Part shown: in pieces, positions 1 through 10,233 of the stretch
Position numbering within the stretch: position 1 is the first letter of the stretch
How the letters are laid out: the number at the start of each line of letters is the position of its first letter
From: Trichomonas vaginalis G3
Lineage: Eukaryota; Parabasalia; Trichomonadida; Trichomonadidae
Assembly (NCBI RefSeq): GCF_026262505.1
Contig: NC_067207.1
Location: 18,010,082-18,074,081, forward strand
Direction of reading: 5' to 3'
Length of the DNA stretch: 64,000 nucleotides
The notes under the pieces: generated by a model
The model's input: only the letters and a program-made list of their open reading frames with translations
Database searches by the model: none
What the model was told of the DNA's origin: nothing
Translations under genes and position numbers: made by a program

Positions 1-667
1 GCCCTCTGACAATTAGTTAAATTCCTGAGTTTTGCAATAGTATTTTTAGCTTCAAATAGAATTACAATTTCGTTTATTTTAATTGAATGTTTTTTTTCTT
101 CTCCGATAAAAGTGATATTATATCCCTTATATTTTGGTACATCTAATGAATCGTTGATTAAATTATCAATAAAAAGAGTGATCCAGTGGTGGATAAGATG
201 AGAAATATGGTGAGTATATATTAGTTGTATCATTATGTAAATATTGATTAACAGACTGAACAAATGCTTTAGTAAAATCATCACTATCGTTGAATTCTAA
301 AAAATAATTCTTGTTTCTGAATTAAGTGTGTTATAACCTTAATGGATTGACGTAAAAATTTTAATCTGCAAAATGCAAATCCAGCGACAAATTTGATTAG
401 CTCTTTGGAATCGATAAAATCGGGAATTTCATTATTTGGTTCCTCATCATTTATTATATCTTTTTCAATTTCATTGAGATACTGAAGAGTGTTTTTGTCT
501 TGATTATTTAAGAAAACATTTGTAAAGAGATGCTGTCGTGCTTCTGTAATATTGTTATTAGAGATCTCTAAAGCATTTCTTACTTGAGTTTCAGTGTAAC
601 CTAGAGATGTCAAAGACAAAAAGAGTTTCTGATTTATTTCCATTTGAAAAAAATTAAAACGTGACAT
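1..667 (-). pseudogene. UBA-domain host protein, decayed, 3' part off window
   Basis: The open part (284-667, 127 aa) starts at 667 and carries a UBA-like three-helix domain at about residues 14-48 (LGYTETQVRNALEISNNNIT followed by EARQHLF), the fold that binds ubiquitin in eukaryotic shuttle and protease proteins. After 284 the same kind of sequence goes on in other frames to the window edge, interrupted by stops, so the gene looks decayed. It is divergent from the next host gene with only 13 bp between the starts. The domain is seen in the sequence; a role in ubiquitin binding is inferred from the fold. The rest of the protein is not recognised. Confidence 0.5.
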
Positions 668-680
668 TTTTCGCAGAGGA

Positions 681-909
681 ATGAGTTTCGAAATCAGTCA
701 AATTTATGGAGAGTCAAACAGAAGTAAGAATTGTAAAGTGAAAATACCTATAAGAATCGCAGAAAAAATTAATCATTGTCCAATGAATGCTCAAGAAATT
801 CAAACATTTGCTTCTAGTAATATGTTTGAGCAACTTAATACTTTGGAATTATCTATTCAATTATATAAGAAGAATGTAATTGACTTTTTTAATCTGGTTG
901 AACTATTAA
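681..909 (+). pseudogene. Host gene of unknown function, 5' fragment before Element 1
   Basis: Seventy-six codons of a host gene starting at 681 end exactly where Element 1 begins. When one copy of the 5-bp duplication is counted, the frame runs on without a shift into the sequence at 23598. The family is not recognised with certainty; it resembles multicopy trichomonad hypothetical proteins without a named domain. Two virus-like insertions split the gene into three pieces, and it also has a homopolymer frameshift near 23750 and several stops, so it was probably already decaying or decayed after insertion. Confidence 0.6.
905..909. repeat. Target-site duplication of Element 1, left copy
   Basis: ATTAA directly precedes the AGTTAGTATGG terminus. 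The same five bases follow the opposite terminus at 23593-23597. Mavericks/Polintons make 5-6 bp duplications. Confidence 0.85.
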
Positions 910-956
910 AGTTAGTATGGTTAAGTTGGGTACTGAGGCACTGCGCACCTCCGTAC

Positions 957-1110
957 ACCAACTTAACCTTAAATATTTACAAAACCGTTAACGTATATTT
1001 TTACAACACAAACGACAACACTAACTTAACCTTAAATATTTACAAAACCGTTAACGTATATTTTTACAACACAAACGACAACACTAACTTAACCTTAAAT
1101 ATTTACAAAA
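957..1110. repeat. 63-bp subterminal tandem repeat
   Basis: Two full units and a partial third lie just inside the left end; the right end has one fewer. The unit contains TTAACCTTAAATATTTAC and CCGTTAACGTATATTTTTAC. Subterminal repeats in Polintons are candidate binding sites for integrase or terminal protein, which is inference here. Confidence 0.8.
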
Positions 1111-1211
1111 CCGCCAACCACTTCACCTCACTAATGTTTTCACAAACGACTTCACTACTGTAAAAATAAACGTTCTCACTATCGTTCTCACTAACAACTT
1201 CACTAATGTTC

Positions 1212-1496
1212 TCATAAATTTTCCTCAATATCTTCATCATCAGTGTTAACCCTATTGTAGTCATACTTGAAGCCATAAACTTTCTCTAACTTCTTAACGT
1301 ACAATTTACATAACTTACCTTCGTCATCGTATGGTTTAATGATATAACTATTTCTATCTTTATAAACAGTCAATGAAAAGTCAACTGGTCTCGGATGTAT
1401 TTGAAAGAACATGTTATGCTCAGGAAGGAAGAATAAATGTTTAAATGTATGTTTGTTATACTGTGGAATTCGAATGAGTTGCTTTTGTTCTGTCAT
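1212..1496 (-). CDS. Terminal-repeat protein (94 aa), copy A
   Basis: The gene lies wholly inside the left inverted repeat; an identical 94-aa copy sits in the right repeat, so the element carries two outward-placed copies. The protein ends in an acidic tail (DDEDIEENL). Residues 16-80 (HTF ... DDEGKLCKLYVKKLEKVYGF) line up with the C-terminal domain of the two HNH endonucleases of Element 2 (HTF ... DTDGKYVQILLNKFKKLYGI), so it may be a free-standing DNA-binding domain derived from such enzymes. Function is otherwise unknown. The upstream TTTTTATTTGGATGTAA fits the late-type box seen before other genes. It looks whole. Confidence 0.75.
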   Translation of the reverse strand: MTEQKQLIRIPQYNKHTFKHLFFLPEHNMFFQIHPRPVDFSLTVYKDRNSYIIKPYDDEGKLCKLYVKKLEKVYGFKYDYNRVNTDDEDIEENL

Positions 1497-1604
1497 TTAC
1501 ATCCAAATAAAAATTTTCAGTAAACTTAAAAATAAACTTAAAAATAAACTTAAAAATTAATGATATCACCACCCTCACACGTATGAAAACATAGCGCAAA
1601 AATA

Positions 1605-1660
1605 AATTTAGGTGAAGTGGTGACATCTCACCTCTTTTTTCACCTCTTTTTTCACCTCAT
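1605..1660. promoter_or_regulatory. Palindromic gene-end motif, Element 1 version
   Basis: A TTTAGGTGAA box, the palindrome GGTGACATCTCACC and two further CACCT boxes separated by T-runs. It lies at the 3' side of the 68-aa gene. The mirror copy is at 22903-22966. See also 10135-10205, 11637-11718, 11893-11992, 13031-13220 and 14038-14120. Possible transcript-end or recombination signal. Confidence 0.6.
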
Positions 1661-1701
1661 GAATTCATTGCTTTATAACTCTCTTCCTTTCTCCAACTCT
1701 T

Positions 1702-1908
1702 CTAACTTCTTCTAAGTTCAGCAATGTTGTCCTCATGAAGTTTAATCTTCCTTAATATACCTTCTCTATCTAATGGTTGCTTTATCTTTCTAAACTGAAC
1801 TCTACCATCCTTCATAGTATGAATGTAAAAACCTTCTGGAATAGTTCCTGATTTAATGTATTCTACCAAAAATTTTTGTTTCATTGCTTCAGTGACTTTA
1901 GTCGTCAT
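1702..1908 (-). CDS. Small basic protein (68 aa) with shared N-terminal motif
   Basis: It is a short lysine-rich protein. Its segment SGTIPEGFYIHTMKDGRVQF-RKIKQPL matches, in spacing and pattern, a segment in the 111-aa protein at 4145 and the 194-aa protein at 41394 of Element 2 (aromatic-rich, then a D/N-G-turn, then R/S-K-K/R-K). This suggests a small conserved domain of unknown function found two to three times per element family. The gene is adjacent to the terminal repeat and in the same direction as the capsid gene, so a structural or packaging role is plausible but not shown. It looks whole. Confidence 0.6.
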   Translation of the reverse strand: MTTKVTEAMKQKFLVEYIKSGTIPEGFYIHTMKDGRVQFRKIKQPLDREGILRKIKLHEDNIAELRRS

Positions 1909-1956
1909 TTTACTCTAAATAAAATGTTCAAATAAAATAAAACTAACATTATTTTT

Positions 1957-2415
1957 TCAGTAAGGAAACGCAGGAGTTTTACGATTTATTTGAGGAGTAG
2001 GTTCTGGTTTAAATGTTGGAGTCGGTTTTGGAGTTGACTTTTGAACAGGAGTTTGTACTTTCATAGGTTCAGGAGTCATTGAAGGTGTTGTTTGTGAAGG
2101 CGTTGGTTTTGGCGATGGTGTCGGAGTTTGTTTAACTTCAGCTACTTCAGTATTATTTACAACATTTGCTTTGTTTCTTTTCAACATCATTACTGCTCCT
2201 GCTGTAGCTAGCAAACCTAGTGGGAGACCATATCTTATATAAGGACTTGACCAAATGCTATTTTTGACAGGAGCTGGTGGAACACCTAACCTTGGTGAGA
2301 CTGCTCTTTGCCATTGTGCAGCTCGTAAGAAATATTCAATAGGTGCTCCATAATCGTTTGGTAAAGTTTGTTTCATAGATGGTGAAGGTTCACGAGAGCT
2401 TGATGAAGAACTCAT
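1957..2415 (-). CDS. Single-pass membrane protein with Pro/Thr-rich tail (152 aa)
   Basis: A serine-rich N-terminus is followed at about residues 60-82 by a hydrophobic helix (YGLPLGLLATAGAVMML) flanked by basic residues, then a long PTP/KPTP-repeat tail. There is no signal peptide before the helix, so it would be a single-span membrane protein with a disordered tail. It sits next to the capsid gene and has an AT-rich upstream box, so it may be a virion membrane or minor structural protein. The family is not recognised. It looks whole. Confidence 0.55.
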   Translation of the reverse strand: MSSSSSSREPSPSMKQTLPNDYGAPIEYFLRAAQWQRAVSPRLGVPPAPVKNSIWSSPYIRYGLPLGLLATAGAVMMLKRNKANVVNNTEVAEVKQTPTPSPKPTPSQTTPSMTPEPMKVQTPVQKSTPKPTPTFKPEPTPQINRKTPAFPY

Positions 2416-2445
2416 TTATAAGCTTTAAAAATAAACGTTCATCCT

Positions 2446-4019
2446 TTATTCCTCACTGTCGTCAGTTGCTAAGTTATAGTCGTCAAGTCTTATTATTGGT
2501 ATGCCTGACTGTCTTACTTGTATTGCAAAGCAACAATCCCTCATAAATCCAATAAGTGGCTTTGGTACGTTTTCAGTTGCTAGTTCAATAGGTCCTTTAA
2601 CAGACAATTTGTATGTTATTGGAGCAGTAGATGTTTGACCTTGTTGGAAGCAAAAGTCCACTTCTGTTGGAAAACCACATAAGAAATGTGTGTTGTCATA
2701 GCTATCCCATTTATGTTCCACACTACCATCATCCACCAATGACCTCATAACATCTTCATTAAATCCTATCATATCATTGTTTGTATTGCAAGCGTTCGCA
2801 ACCATTTCATAAAATACAGGTCCATATGATTTTTCAGGTTCTGCAGGCATATTTCCATAAGCTCCCATGGAAAGCTGAAGATATTTAAACTTAGGGTTCT
2901 CAAAATTAACATAATAGTTGTCTTTCTTTCTAAATAGTGCCCAAATACTTTTAACATTAATAGGCGTATAAGCTGCTGTAAATGTTGCACTTGAACTATC
3001 TGTATTTTTTGAGAATGAACCGTCCATAGGAATCCAATCCATAACTTTAACAGGAAAACATAAAGCCTCGTTTGTATAATGTTCTACAAGTTCTGTATAA
3101 ATGTTAGGGTCTAAAGAGAATGACTTTGGATGAATGAAACATTCATTAAAATCCATCTTTGTTCGAAATAGTTGCTGGTTTACAGTTGTAATAGTAACTG
3201 TTCCATTAGCTTCTACTGCCTTCGTTATCATAGTGAATGGTTCATTCCATGGAACAAATTTATTTGTCGGTGGATTTGAATCTGAAGCAAATGCAACTTT
3301 AAGAGTTGGATTGAAAGCAATGATATCATTTACAGATATAGATGTGCATTGTAAGGCGTCGCTACTGAACTTTACTTTAAGCTGAATGTTTCCTGCAAAA
3401 GCTGGAATAAATCGAATAGCTTCTAATGGAAGGAATCTTCTAACAGGAATTCTTAAACGAAGCTTAAAATCAAATGATTTTCCTGCTGTAATTGGACCAC
3501 TAACAATTTGTCCTGTTCTGCATGTTCCCGAATGACTCCATACATCTTCATGTCGAGTCTTTGAGAAAAATCTACTTTCTTTATTTGTTCGGTAGTTTGT
3601 GAGTTTGAAGTTATATATGCTTCTTCTCTTGCGTTGTCTTGAGAATATACGATACGACCATTTGCAAGGATTTGATATCCAGCAACTGCATAGAAAGCGT
3701 CATCGAAACCAATCCAAAATCCTGGTGGGTTTGTTTTATTGGAACCTGAACCAATTTCTTTATCTACAATAAATTGACCTTCCATTTTATACGTAATGAA
3801 TGTATTGTAAAGGTCCAACATATTTTCACCAGGAGGTGAGAGATTGAATGTTACCCATGTGTTATCTTTAGCAGTTCCAGGTTGTGATGGAATCTTTGCG
3901 TCAGAATATTTTCTATTAGTGTCACCAATTTGAACTGCATTGTCTATGATATCGAAATATGAGCGAATCTGATGAATATGCTCTGCTGGAGTAAATTCGT
4001 TTAGCTGTTCGTTCTGCAT
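2446..4019 (-). pseudogene. Major capsid protein, double jelly-roll (fossil)
   Basis: This is the Element 1 homologue of the capsid gene at 28274. Diagnostic stretches are PPGENMLDLYNTFITYKMEG and WIGFDDAFYAVAGYQILANG, which fit the adenovirus-hexon-like fold of Polinton and virophage capsids, and a shared central segment of the type KLRLRIPVRRFLP that aligns with KLKLRVPLSSFLIF in Element 2. Capsid trimers would build the icosahedral shell. The gene is preceded by ATTTTTATCTGAAGT, the late-type promoter box. It is broken (about one break). Confidence 0.65.
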
Positions 4020-4144
4020 GTATTTACTTCAGATAAAAATATCTATTTACTTCATTATTCTCACTCTTCTTCTTGGTATTCGTGGTGGAAGTTGTTTCTT
4101 GACATTTTCAATGAACTGTACATTCTCTTTTGTCTCAACTTCTT

Positions 4145-4480
4145 TCACTGGTGGGTCAGGGTTCTTTGACTCGGTTTGTTTTCAATGAAATTCACGAACT
4201 TTGCAATAAGCTCTTGGTTCGTTATTGAAAGTACATCTGGCTTCTTTTCTTCTGGTTCTATTGACTTTTCAGTTTGAACAGAAGGTTTTATATGGGCTTC
4301 GTGGACTTCACCCTTGCCATGCACCTTAATGTTGTCGCTTTCTGCATTCGCTAATGGAACCTTTCTTTTTCTTACGTATATTTTACCATCTTTACTCTGA
4401 CTTACGTAATAGAAAGGATGTTGTATTCCTCTGGCGTCATTTAATATAATAGACTCTCGCTCTGATTTTGACAAGCTCAT
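4145..4480 (-). CDS. Unknown protein (111 aa) with shared small domain
   Basis: The N-terminal 45 residues (SERESIILNDARG ... DGKIYVRKRKVPL) match the pattern of the 68-aa protein at 1702 and the 194-aa protein at 41394. The rest is charged and likely disordered. It is transcribed toward the capsid gene and divergent from the 86-aa gene at 4526. No function is known; position among structural genes suggests a virion protein. Confidence 0.55.
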   Translation of the reverse strand: MSLSKSERESIILNDARGIQHPFYYVSQSKDGKIYVRKRKVPLANAESDNIKVHGKGEVHEAHIKPSVQTEKSIEPEEKKPDVLSITNQELIAKFVNFIENKPSQRTLTHQ

Positions 4481-4525
4481 TTTACATCGGTTAAAGTTTT
4501 AATTTTGTTTTTTATCTGCAGTCAA

Positions 4526-4786
4526 ATGACTCAGACAAGCCCTACGGACAAGACCCAAGGTGTCATAGATGTTGAAGCATTGAAGAAAGAAATTCGCGAA
4601 CAAATTTTATCCGAACTGAAGGAACAAAAACAAGAACAAAAGCCAGAGAGACCAAAGAGAAAACTTAGTGAAAAACAACTTGCTGCATTAGCTGCTGGAA
4701 GACAAAAGAACCCACGTTTGCTGGCAAAGAAAGCTAGAGAAGAAGCTGAAGCAAAAGCTAAAGAAGCTGAAGCAAAGAAAGAGTAA
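4526..4786 (+). CDS. Basic Lys/Glu/Ala-rich coiled-coil protein (86 aa)
   Basis: The ATG at 4526 (MTQTSPTDK) is chosen because upstream codons have no ATG. A KEIREQILSELKEQ helix is followed by a basic patch (RPKRKLSEKQLAALAAGRQK) and a heptad-like alanine/glutamate/lysine tail. It would form a helical, nucleic-acid-binding or scaffold-like protein. No named family recognised. It ends 24 bp before the next gene. It looks whole. Confidence 0.55.
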   Translation: MTQTSPTDKTQGVIDVEALKKEIREQILSELKEQKQEQKPERPKRKLSEKQLAALAAGRQKNPRLLAKKAREEAEAKAKEAEAKKE

Positions 4787-4810
4787 ATGGTTTATTTTTA
4801 TCCGAATTAA

Positions 4811-5660
4811 ATGTATAGACAAATACCTTTATCTGTTGCGTTCAGTAGTGAAAACCCTGACGTCAAAATAAAGGGGAACAGAGTAACGTTTAAGTTTCCA
4901 ACAGACTGGATTGTGAACATAAATGAAGAGAAGTACATTGGCATAACATCTATGTATATAACACGTGCTTTCAGAAAGGTTGACTTTATACTTCAAGTCG
5001 AGATAGAAAATGACGAACAGTCTTTAAGCGCCCAAAACATTCACATATACAAATACTTTAAAGACGATACAACATTGTTGCAATGTATGATTTCATTTAA
5101 TGAGATGTTCGAGAAAAAGTTCAACATTGAAGTACAAACTTTACAGCCTTTACGTGAGTTTCTTGCACAACTGAAGGAAGAAGGTAGTCAGCCACAACTT
5201 ATAGACTTTCATTATGAATTTAATGAAAATGAAGATGGAACTCATGACTGTCAATTCATTGTATTCTCACCATTCAATGAAGTCGCTAAAAGAAAAAAAA
5301 TCCATTACGTATAAGTTTCAAATCTCCGAACCAAGTGATGATTTTAAGAATGTTTTCAATTATGATGCAATGCTTCCGAGGAAAAATGAATTTTCAAAGA
5401 TTGTAACACCTGGCATTTGGGATAGAAAGCAAGCAATATTTATTCAATAAGCCAAAGGCGTTGAAAATGAGTTCATTGGTCATACAAGAACTTCACCACT
5501 TCCTAACCCTAAATACTATAAATTAACTGGCTTCAATCGTGAGTTTTGGATAGACATGTTCTCCACTCATGACCATAAATGTCCAGTGTTCTTGCCTCCA
5601 GATAAGGACTGTCTCTACATTGAAGCACAACTCTTAAACTCTACCATCGCAGTATTGTAA
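4811..5660 (+). pseudogene. FP/YP-x-x-W family protein, copy a (fossil)
   Basis: It belongs to a four-member family of about 283-293 residues in this window (with 21278, 39849 and 44903). The shared signature is an aromatic-Pro-x-x-Trp box followed by K-x-I-x-[IF]-R, here FPTDWIVNINEEKYIGI. The upstream box TTTATTTTTATCCG matches other structural genes. Each element has two divergent members, so the pair probably has two distinct structural jobs, for example at the capsid vertex. Function is inference. It is broken (about one to two breaks). Confidence 0.5.
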
Positions 5661-5689
5661 AATCTACGCTAGCTTTATTTTTATCACGA

Positions 5690-5780
5690 ATGACCTCATT
5701 CATGACCTCATCATGACCTCATTCATGACCTCATTGCTGACAAAAATAAGCCGCTAGCGGCAAGGGCGAAGCCCATGACC
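5690..5780. repeat. ATGACCTCATTC repeats and a double mini-hairpin between convergent genes
   Basis: Four or more copies of CATGACCTCATT are followed at 5750-5774 by GCCGCTAGCGGC, two bases, then GGGC-GAA-GCCC. The same double hairpin occurs at 11608-11632 and 13251-13275. It lies between the 3' ends of the convergent 4811 gene and the polymerase gene, so it may mark transcript ends. Confidence 0.65.
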
Positions 5781-8700
5781 TCAGAACTTCAACTTACGAA
5801 TAAAGCTTGTTTTAGTCGTTATTGAAAAGTTGAACTTTTCAGCAAAGCAAGGTTGACATGACTTACATAAGTCGAATGCAATCTCTTGACCATCATAAAG
5901 TGCTTTGTAAAGTTTCATTAAACTGAACTCAGAGTCTTTGTCATATGTTCCAACAGGTATGTGAATGTTCTTATCTTCATTGTAATAGCATTGTATAGCT
6001 TCAGGAAACATTTCATTAGCGGTTAAAGCAATAACATCTTGCTTCACGCCTTTCATTCTGCAGTGAAATGCAACTTCATTTAAATCGTTAGTGAGTAAGT
6101 CTATGTAGGTCTTCTTTCCACAGAAAATACTTTTATAAGCTAAACTTTGTTTTCCAGGTGTTATTTCTGCAAAGTCGCTATGAAATTGACCAAGGTTCTT
6201 TCCTATAAGTTCGCGACCATATCTCTTCTTAAACTCTGCTGCAAGCTTTGGGATGTCTTCATTATATAAGTGCATACTGTCGGTATCCTGGTAAAAGATT
6301 TGAAGACCCATGTCCTCTGCAGTACAGAATACTTCATTCATAATACGTTTTGACATAGACAGAATATTAACACCAAGTGGACAGAAGTTAAAGTGTCTGC
6401 AAATGCTTTTCGTTAGCTTGAAAATAGTTTTATCTGAACCATCCAAACCTTCGAACTTCACTATATGGTTGTAATTTCTTATAGCATATCTTATAGCATC
6501 TTTGTCATTTACTATGGTTATTTTTGACTCAATAGGAGATAGAATAGTTTTGCCATAAATGCTGTTCAGAATGAGTTTTATAATTTCTTGTAAGGGGTTT
6601 CCTTCTTTCTTATACTTTAACCTTAACTCAAACAACTTCTTTACTTCATCTCTTATTCTCATATCTCTGTTTCCATCGTAATAGTATCCTTGCAACACTT
6701 CACATTTGACACATTGATATTTTATGAGGTCTTGTAATGTTATATGGTCAACATACATGAGACAGCAAGTGTTTGAACTTCTTGGAACGTTAAGTTCTGG
6801 ATTTAGTTCAGGGTCGCAAACTATTAAATGAAAGTGTCTGGGTATACCAATCTCTGTTATCTTAATGAGAACAAAGAAGCCAGACATAAACTTTTCACCA
6901 ATGGGTTCCTTTTGGTCATCATCGAATAAATGTCTCATGAGATACTCTGTGCTTAACATTTCTTCCTTCAATACTTTTGGAATCCTTCTAAAGTATAAAG
7001 TCTTGCTATAGCTGAAGGATATAATGAAACAGTGTCGAAGTCAGCAATGAGTTTCTTTTTGCTCTTTTGTTTCATGTTATCTGACAACATACATCTTCCA
7101 CCTTGAATGCATCTCGAAATAAATTCTCTTGGTTTATTTGAGAGGTCATAAAGATTTCCATTCGGGAAGTATACTCTGTTCTCAAACAATTTGTTAGCAA
7201 TAGAACAAATACTAACGTAGTCATAAACGTTTAAATCAAACTCTTTCAATAAGTCATTGCGGAACTTTACAAAACCTTCTCTTAAAATTCTTACATCTTG
7301 TTTGCAGTAAAACGTGCTATATTTTTCTAAGTCGAAGTGGTTTTCATCTATTCTGCAACCTTTGATGGAATCTATTTGTTTCATAAATGTATCTGCATCA
7401 TGGATAAACTTACATGCTTCAGAAATGACACCAGTTCTGTTGTCATTTGCTAACAAAACACTGCTGTAGTAGTTATATGGAAATACTTCTTTCGGTCCTG
7501 TTTGTAAGTTAAACATAGCAGGAAATAGTTTAAGCTTCTTATTTATAACACTGTAAGAGTCTTTTATAATAATTGCCCGTCCTTTATATAAACCAGTTAT
7601 TTGCATTGTTCGTGAACCTTTAATGATGGGAGTTCCTTTCACTTCTGTCATGTGTCTTAAGATGAAGTTTATGTCATAACTGAGGTTGTGAAAATATATT
7701 AAACTCTTGTCAGGAAGTCTTTCCAAAAAATTCTGTTGCACAGTTTTGACCCCAAATGCTTTCACTCACTGAACCATCTTCACTGTCATAACAGATGTTA
7801 AAAGCTTTATGAAAGCCATCCGTACTACACTCAAAGTCAGCAAAGAAAACGTGCTCAGGAATGAATTTACATTTAGCTTTATTTACTTCTTTTGACTCTG
7901 CTTTCTTCTTCAGTTGTACACAATACTTTGGAGCATATGTCAAATCTTTAAATGGTGCAAGGTTCTGTTTATATAAGTCAGTCGTATATGTGAAAAGTTC
8001 TCCATAAGAAATAGGTTCGAAATATTTGCACTCCCACAATGTTTTCATAACATCCCATAGCGGTGTTGTTCTATCATAACGAACTACATATTTTCTTCTC
8101 TCTTTGTATAAATCTTCATCTGTTTCTCAATGTTCATTCCACCACACTCCTTCAAGATTTCTATATAGTTTCGAATGAAGTATGTTGTCATTGGTAATCT
8201 TTCATTTAGCATGTAGTGGTCTTCAACAAGAAGTAAGTCAATAGTTCTAACAGTTTCGCATTCTTTTGGTATATATCTCTTTATTTCATTATGTCTTGAG
8301 TCATTAAATAACCAATGGTAACATTAAATGCTATACCTGTTGAATCGGAAATTTCTTGTACTTTACTTTGAGGAAAGTCTCTAACACGAATGACTTCTCT
8401 CATGTGGTCAATAGTTTCTTCATTTACTCCAGCCTGAATGCAAGCATAAACGAAACAATTGTCCTCTGTCATAAGTGTTGCAGTTCTTTTGTTCAGTTCA
8501 TTGAAGATTTGGTAGCGTTCAAGATTTATAGGTAATGTGCAAAGATACTTCCAGAACTGACCGCTTCTCTTCTTATAAAACTTCTTTTCACCATTATCTT
8601 TCCAAAAGCTTTCTATAAGTGCTGGGTTTCCTGTTTGCTTAAGAGCTTCCAAAATGGCTTTCTGGTCATTTGTCAGTGTGCTTTCATCTCTATATGGTCT

Positions 8701-9556
8701 CTTTTTTGGTTTGCCTTTCTTTACATCTGACATCGTTAAGCCTTCATATTCTGTTAAATCATACATCTTTATTTCAGTAAGATTCTTTATGTTTGTCAAG
8801 AAGAAGTCATAGTGCATTTCAACAATACCTGCAGCATTTGCTTCTATCTCTGATATAAAGTTCTCCTTCAAGAGCTGATTAGTAATGTTCCAATATTATT
8901 GAGGTTTAACGTAGAACATTCATACTTTCCACCAAGTTTATAACATACCATCCATCTCTGTTGGGAGTTTATTTTAATTTCTCTAAGAGTCTCATGAAAA
9001 CCTTACCAAAATGTTTGTGTAAATAGTCTCTGTTTGGTTCATCTAAAGCTTCGATGTTAAAGTCAATGAGTCTATTGCCTGACTTCACATTTCTCTTCCT
9101 ATTCTCTTCATCTTTCTTTAACCATCTCTCACCTTCTTTTGGTTTGTCGTCAATGGAACGAATGACATCGTTAGCTTTGCGAACTTGTTCTATAGCACTT
9201 TTAAACATCTCTCTTCTCTGTTGTTTCAGTGTGTCGTCTCTTCTTCTTGTTTCACCAACGTTTGCATTTGTTATGTCAAACATTTCTCTTCTTACTTCAT
9301 GTGGTATTGAACGTCTATGATATAAGTCAATAGCAATGTCATTTAAAGGAAATGCTCTTGCATGGACTTCGTCCTCGCCGCGTTGCGGCTTTATGAACTC
9401 ATGAATTCTATCATAACTTATTGCACCATTGTAGTCTTTAATGAAGTCAGCGAGTGCTTTTTTGTTTGTTGCGTAATGCTTTGCAACATCTATATTAGCT
9501 TCTGTAAGAAGTTGTTTTATTTCCGAGTGTTCTAACTTAGACAACTTCCGATACAT
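5781..9556 (-). pseudogene. polB: Protein-primed family B DNA polymerase (fossil)
   Basis: The region holds all the family B marks in order: exonuclease I (DFE in FADFECSTDG), exonuclease II (NLSYD), exonuclease III (YCKQD), polymerase motif A (DTVSLYPSAIA), motif B (KLILNSIYGKT) and motif C (YQDTDSM). The long N-terminal part (8281-9556) contains a NCFVYACIQAGV segment typical of the extension in Polinton polymerases, where the terminal-protein function may lie. This enzyme would replicate the element DNA by protein priming. Its 5' end is divergent from the 157-aa gene across a short AT-rich promoter with AAAAAAATATTTTTT. It is broken (several breaks). Element 2 has no counterpart. Confidence 0.9.
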
Positions 9557-9647
9557 CTTTAGTAGGAAATAAAAAAATATTTTTTGAAAAAATTAGATTA
9601 GATTTTTTTTAAGTTATTTTTCAAAATAATTTAATATTTTTATTTTA
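9557..9647. promoter_or_regulatory. Divergent early-type promoter region
   Basis: AT-only spacer with AAAAAAATATTTTTT close to the polymerase start and TAATATTTTTATTTTA before the 157-aa gene. The same A-run/TA/T-run box precedes the helicase, HNH and acidic-tail genes in Element 2. Confidence 0.5.
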
Positions 9648-10121
9648 ATGAAACACATGCAAGATTGCAAGTTCTTTTCATACAATGCTCTCGCTAATGC
9701 CATCAAGAATGAGTTCAATAATGCTTCAAACGTTAATGTTATCTTTAACAAGAAGTTTGTGAAAGAATCTAAGTTTGGTCAGTATGTCAGACCATTAGCT
9801 ATCGTCATTGACCGCAAACGTTATACTTCACAAGAGTTAGCAGTAGTTTTGAAACAAAAGGGTTTCTTCGTGAATGTCAAAGATACACACTATACTGTCA
9901 TAAAGAACTCTAACGTTGACTTCTTCAGTATTGCTATGAATCTTTCCGAACAGAAAGAATATAAGAAGGGTGAAACATCTGTGAAATATTATCCTTCATC
10001 TCTGAAGACAATAACGAACAAAGATGTTATACAAAAGTTCTTACCAAAGGTTGAAGAAGCTTCAATTGACATTGACGAAGAAAGTGAAATGGTTGAAGAA
10101 ATTGACCCTGAAGCTATTTAA
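9648..10121 (+). CDS. Acidic-tailed protein (157 aa), possible ssDNA-binding protein
   Basis: A basic N-terminal two thirds is followed by an acidic C-terminus ending EEIDPEAI. The Element 2 protein at 33526 ends ENIDIDPEMF and also sits among replication genes behind the early-type box. A basic core with an acidic, hydrophobic-ended tail is how single-strand DNA-binding proteins recruit partners, so that role is suggested by analogy only. Core similarity between the two is weak. It is divergent from the polymerase and convergent with the first KilA-N gene. It looks whole. Confidence 0.5.
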   Translation: MKHMQDCKFFSYNALANAIKNEFNNASNVNVIFNKKFVKESKFGQYVRPLAIVIDRKRYTSQELAVVLKQKGFFVNVKDTHYTVIKNSNVDFFSIAMNLSEQKEYKKGETSVKYYPSSLKTITNKDVIQKFLPKVEEASIDIDEESEMVEEIDPEAI

Positions 10122-10134
10122 GCAAAAATATATT

Positions 10135-10205
10135 TTTGGTGAAGAGGTGAGATATCACCTAGCCGCTTTGCGGCTCTGACCCTTTGGGTCTGTTTTCTCA
10201 CCTCA
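10135..10205. promoter_or_regulatory. Gene-end palindrome with double mini-hairpin
   Basis: GGTGAGATATCACC palindrome, then AGCCGC-TTT-GCGGCT and GACCC-TTT-GGGTC, then CTCACCTC. It lies between the convergent 157-aa and KilA-N genes. Confidence 0.6.
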
Positions 10206-10233
10206 TTCTCTCTTCGTTAATGTTGTCGTGACT

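Larger units (their letters stand above)
910..1689. repeat. Element 1 left terminal inverted repeat (780 bp)
   Basis: The repeat pairs with 22876-23592 (717 bp). The 63-bp difference equals one copy of a tandem unit (around 957-1110, containing TTAACCTTAAATATTTAC) present in one extra copy here. The repeat includes a complete 94-aa gene and one palindromic gene-end motif (1605-1660). Confidence 0.9.

Noticed and set aside
3134-3385. 83-aa frame on the plus strand
   Set aside because: Antisense of the capsid gene.
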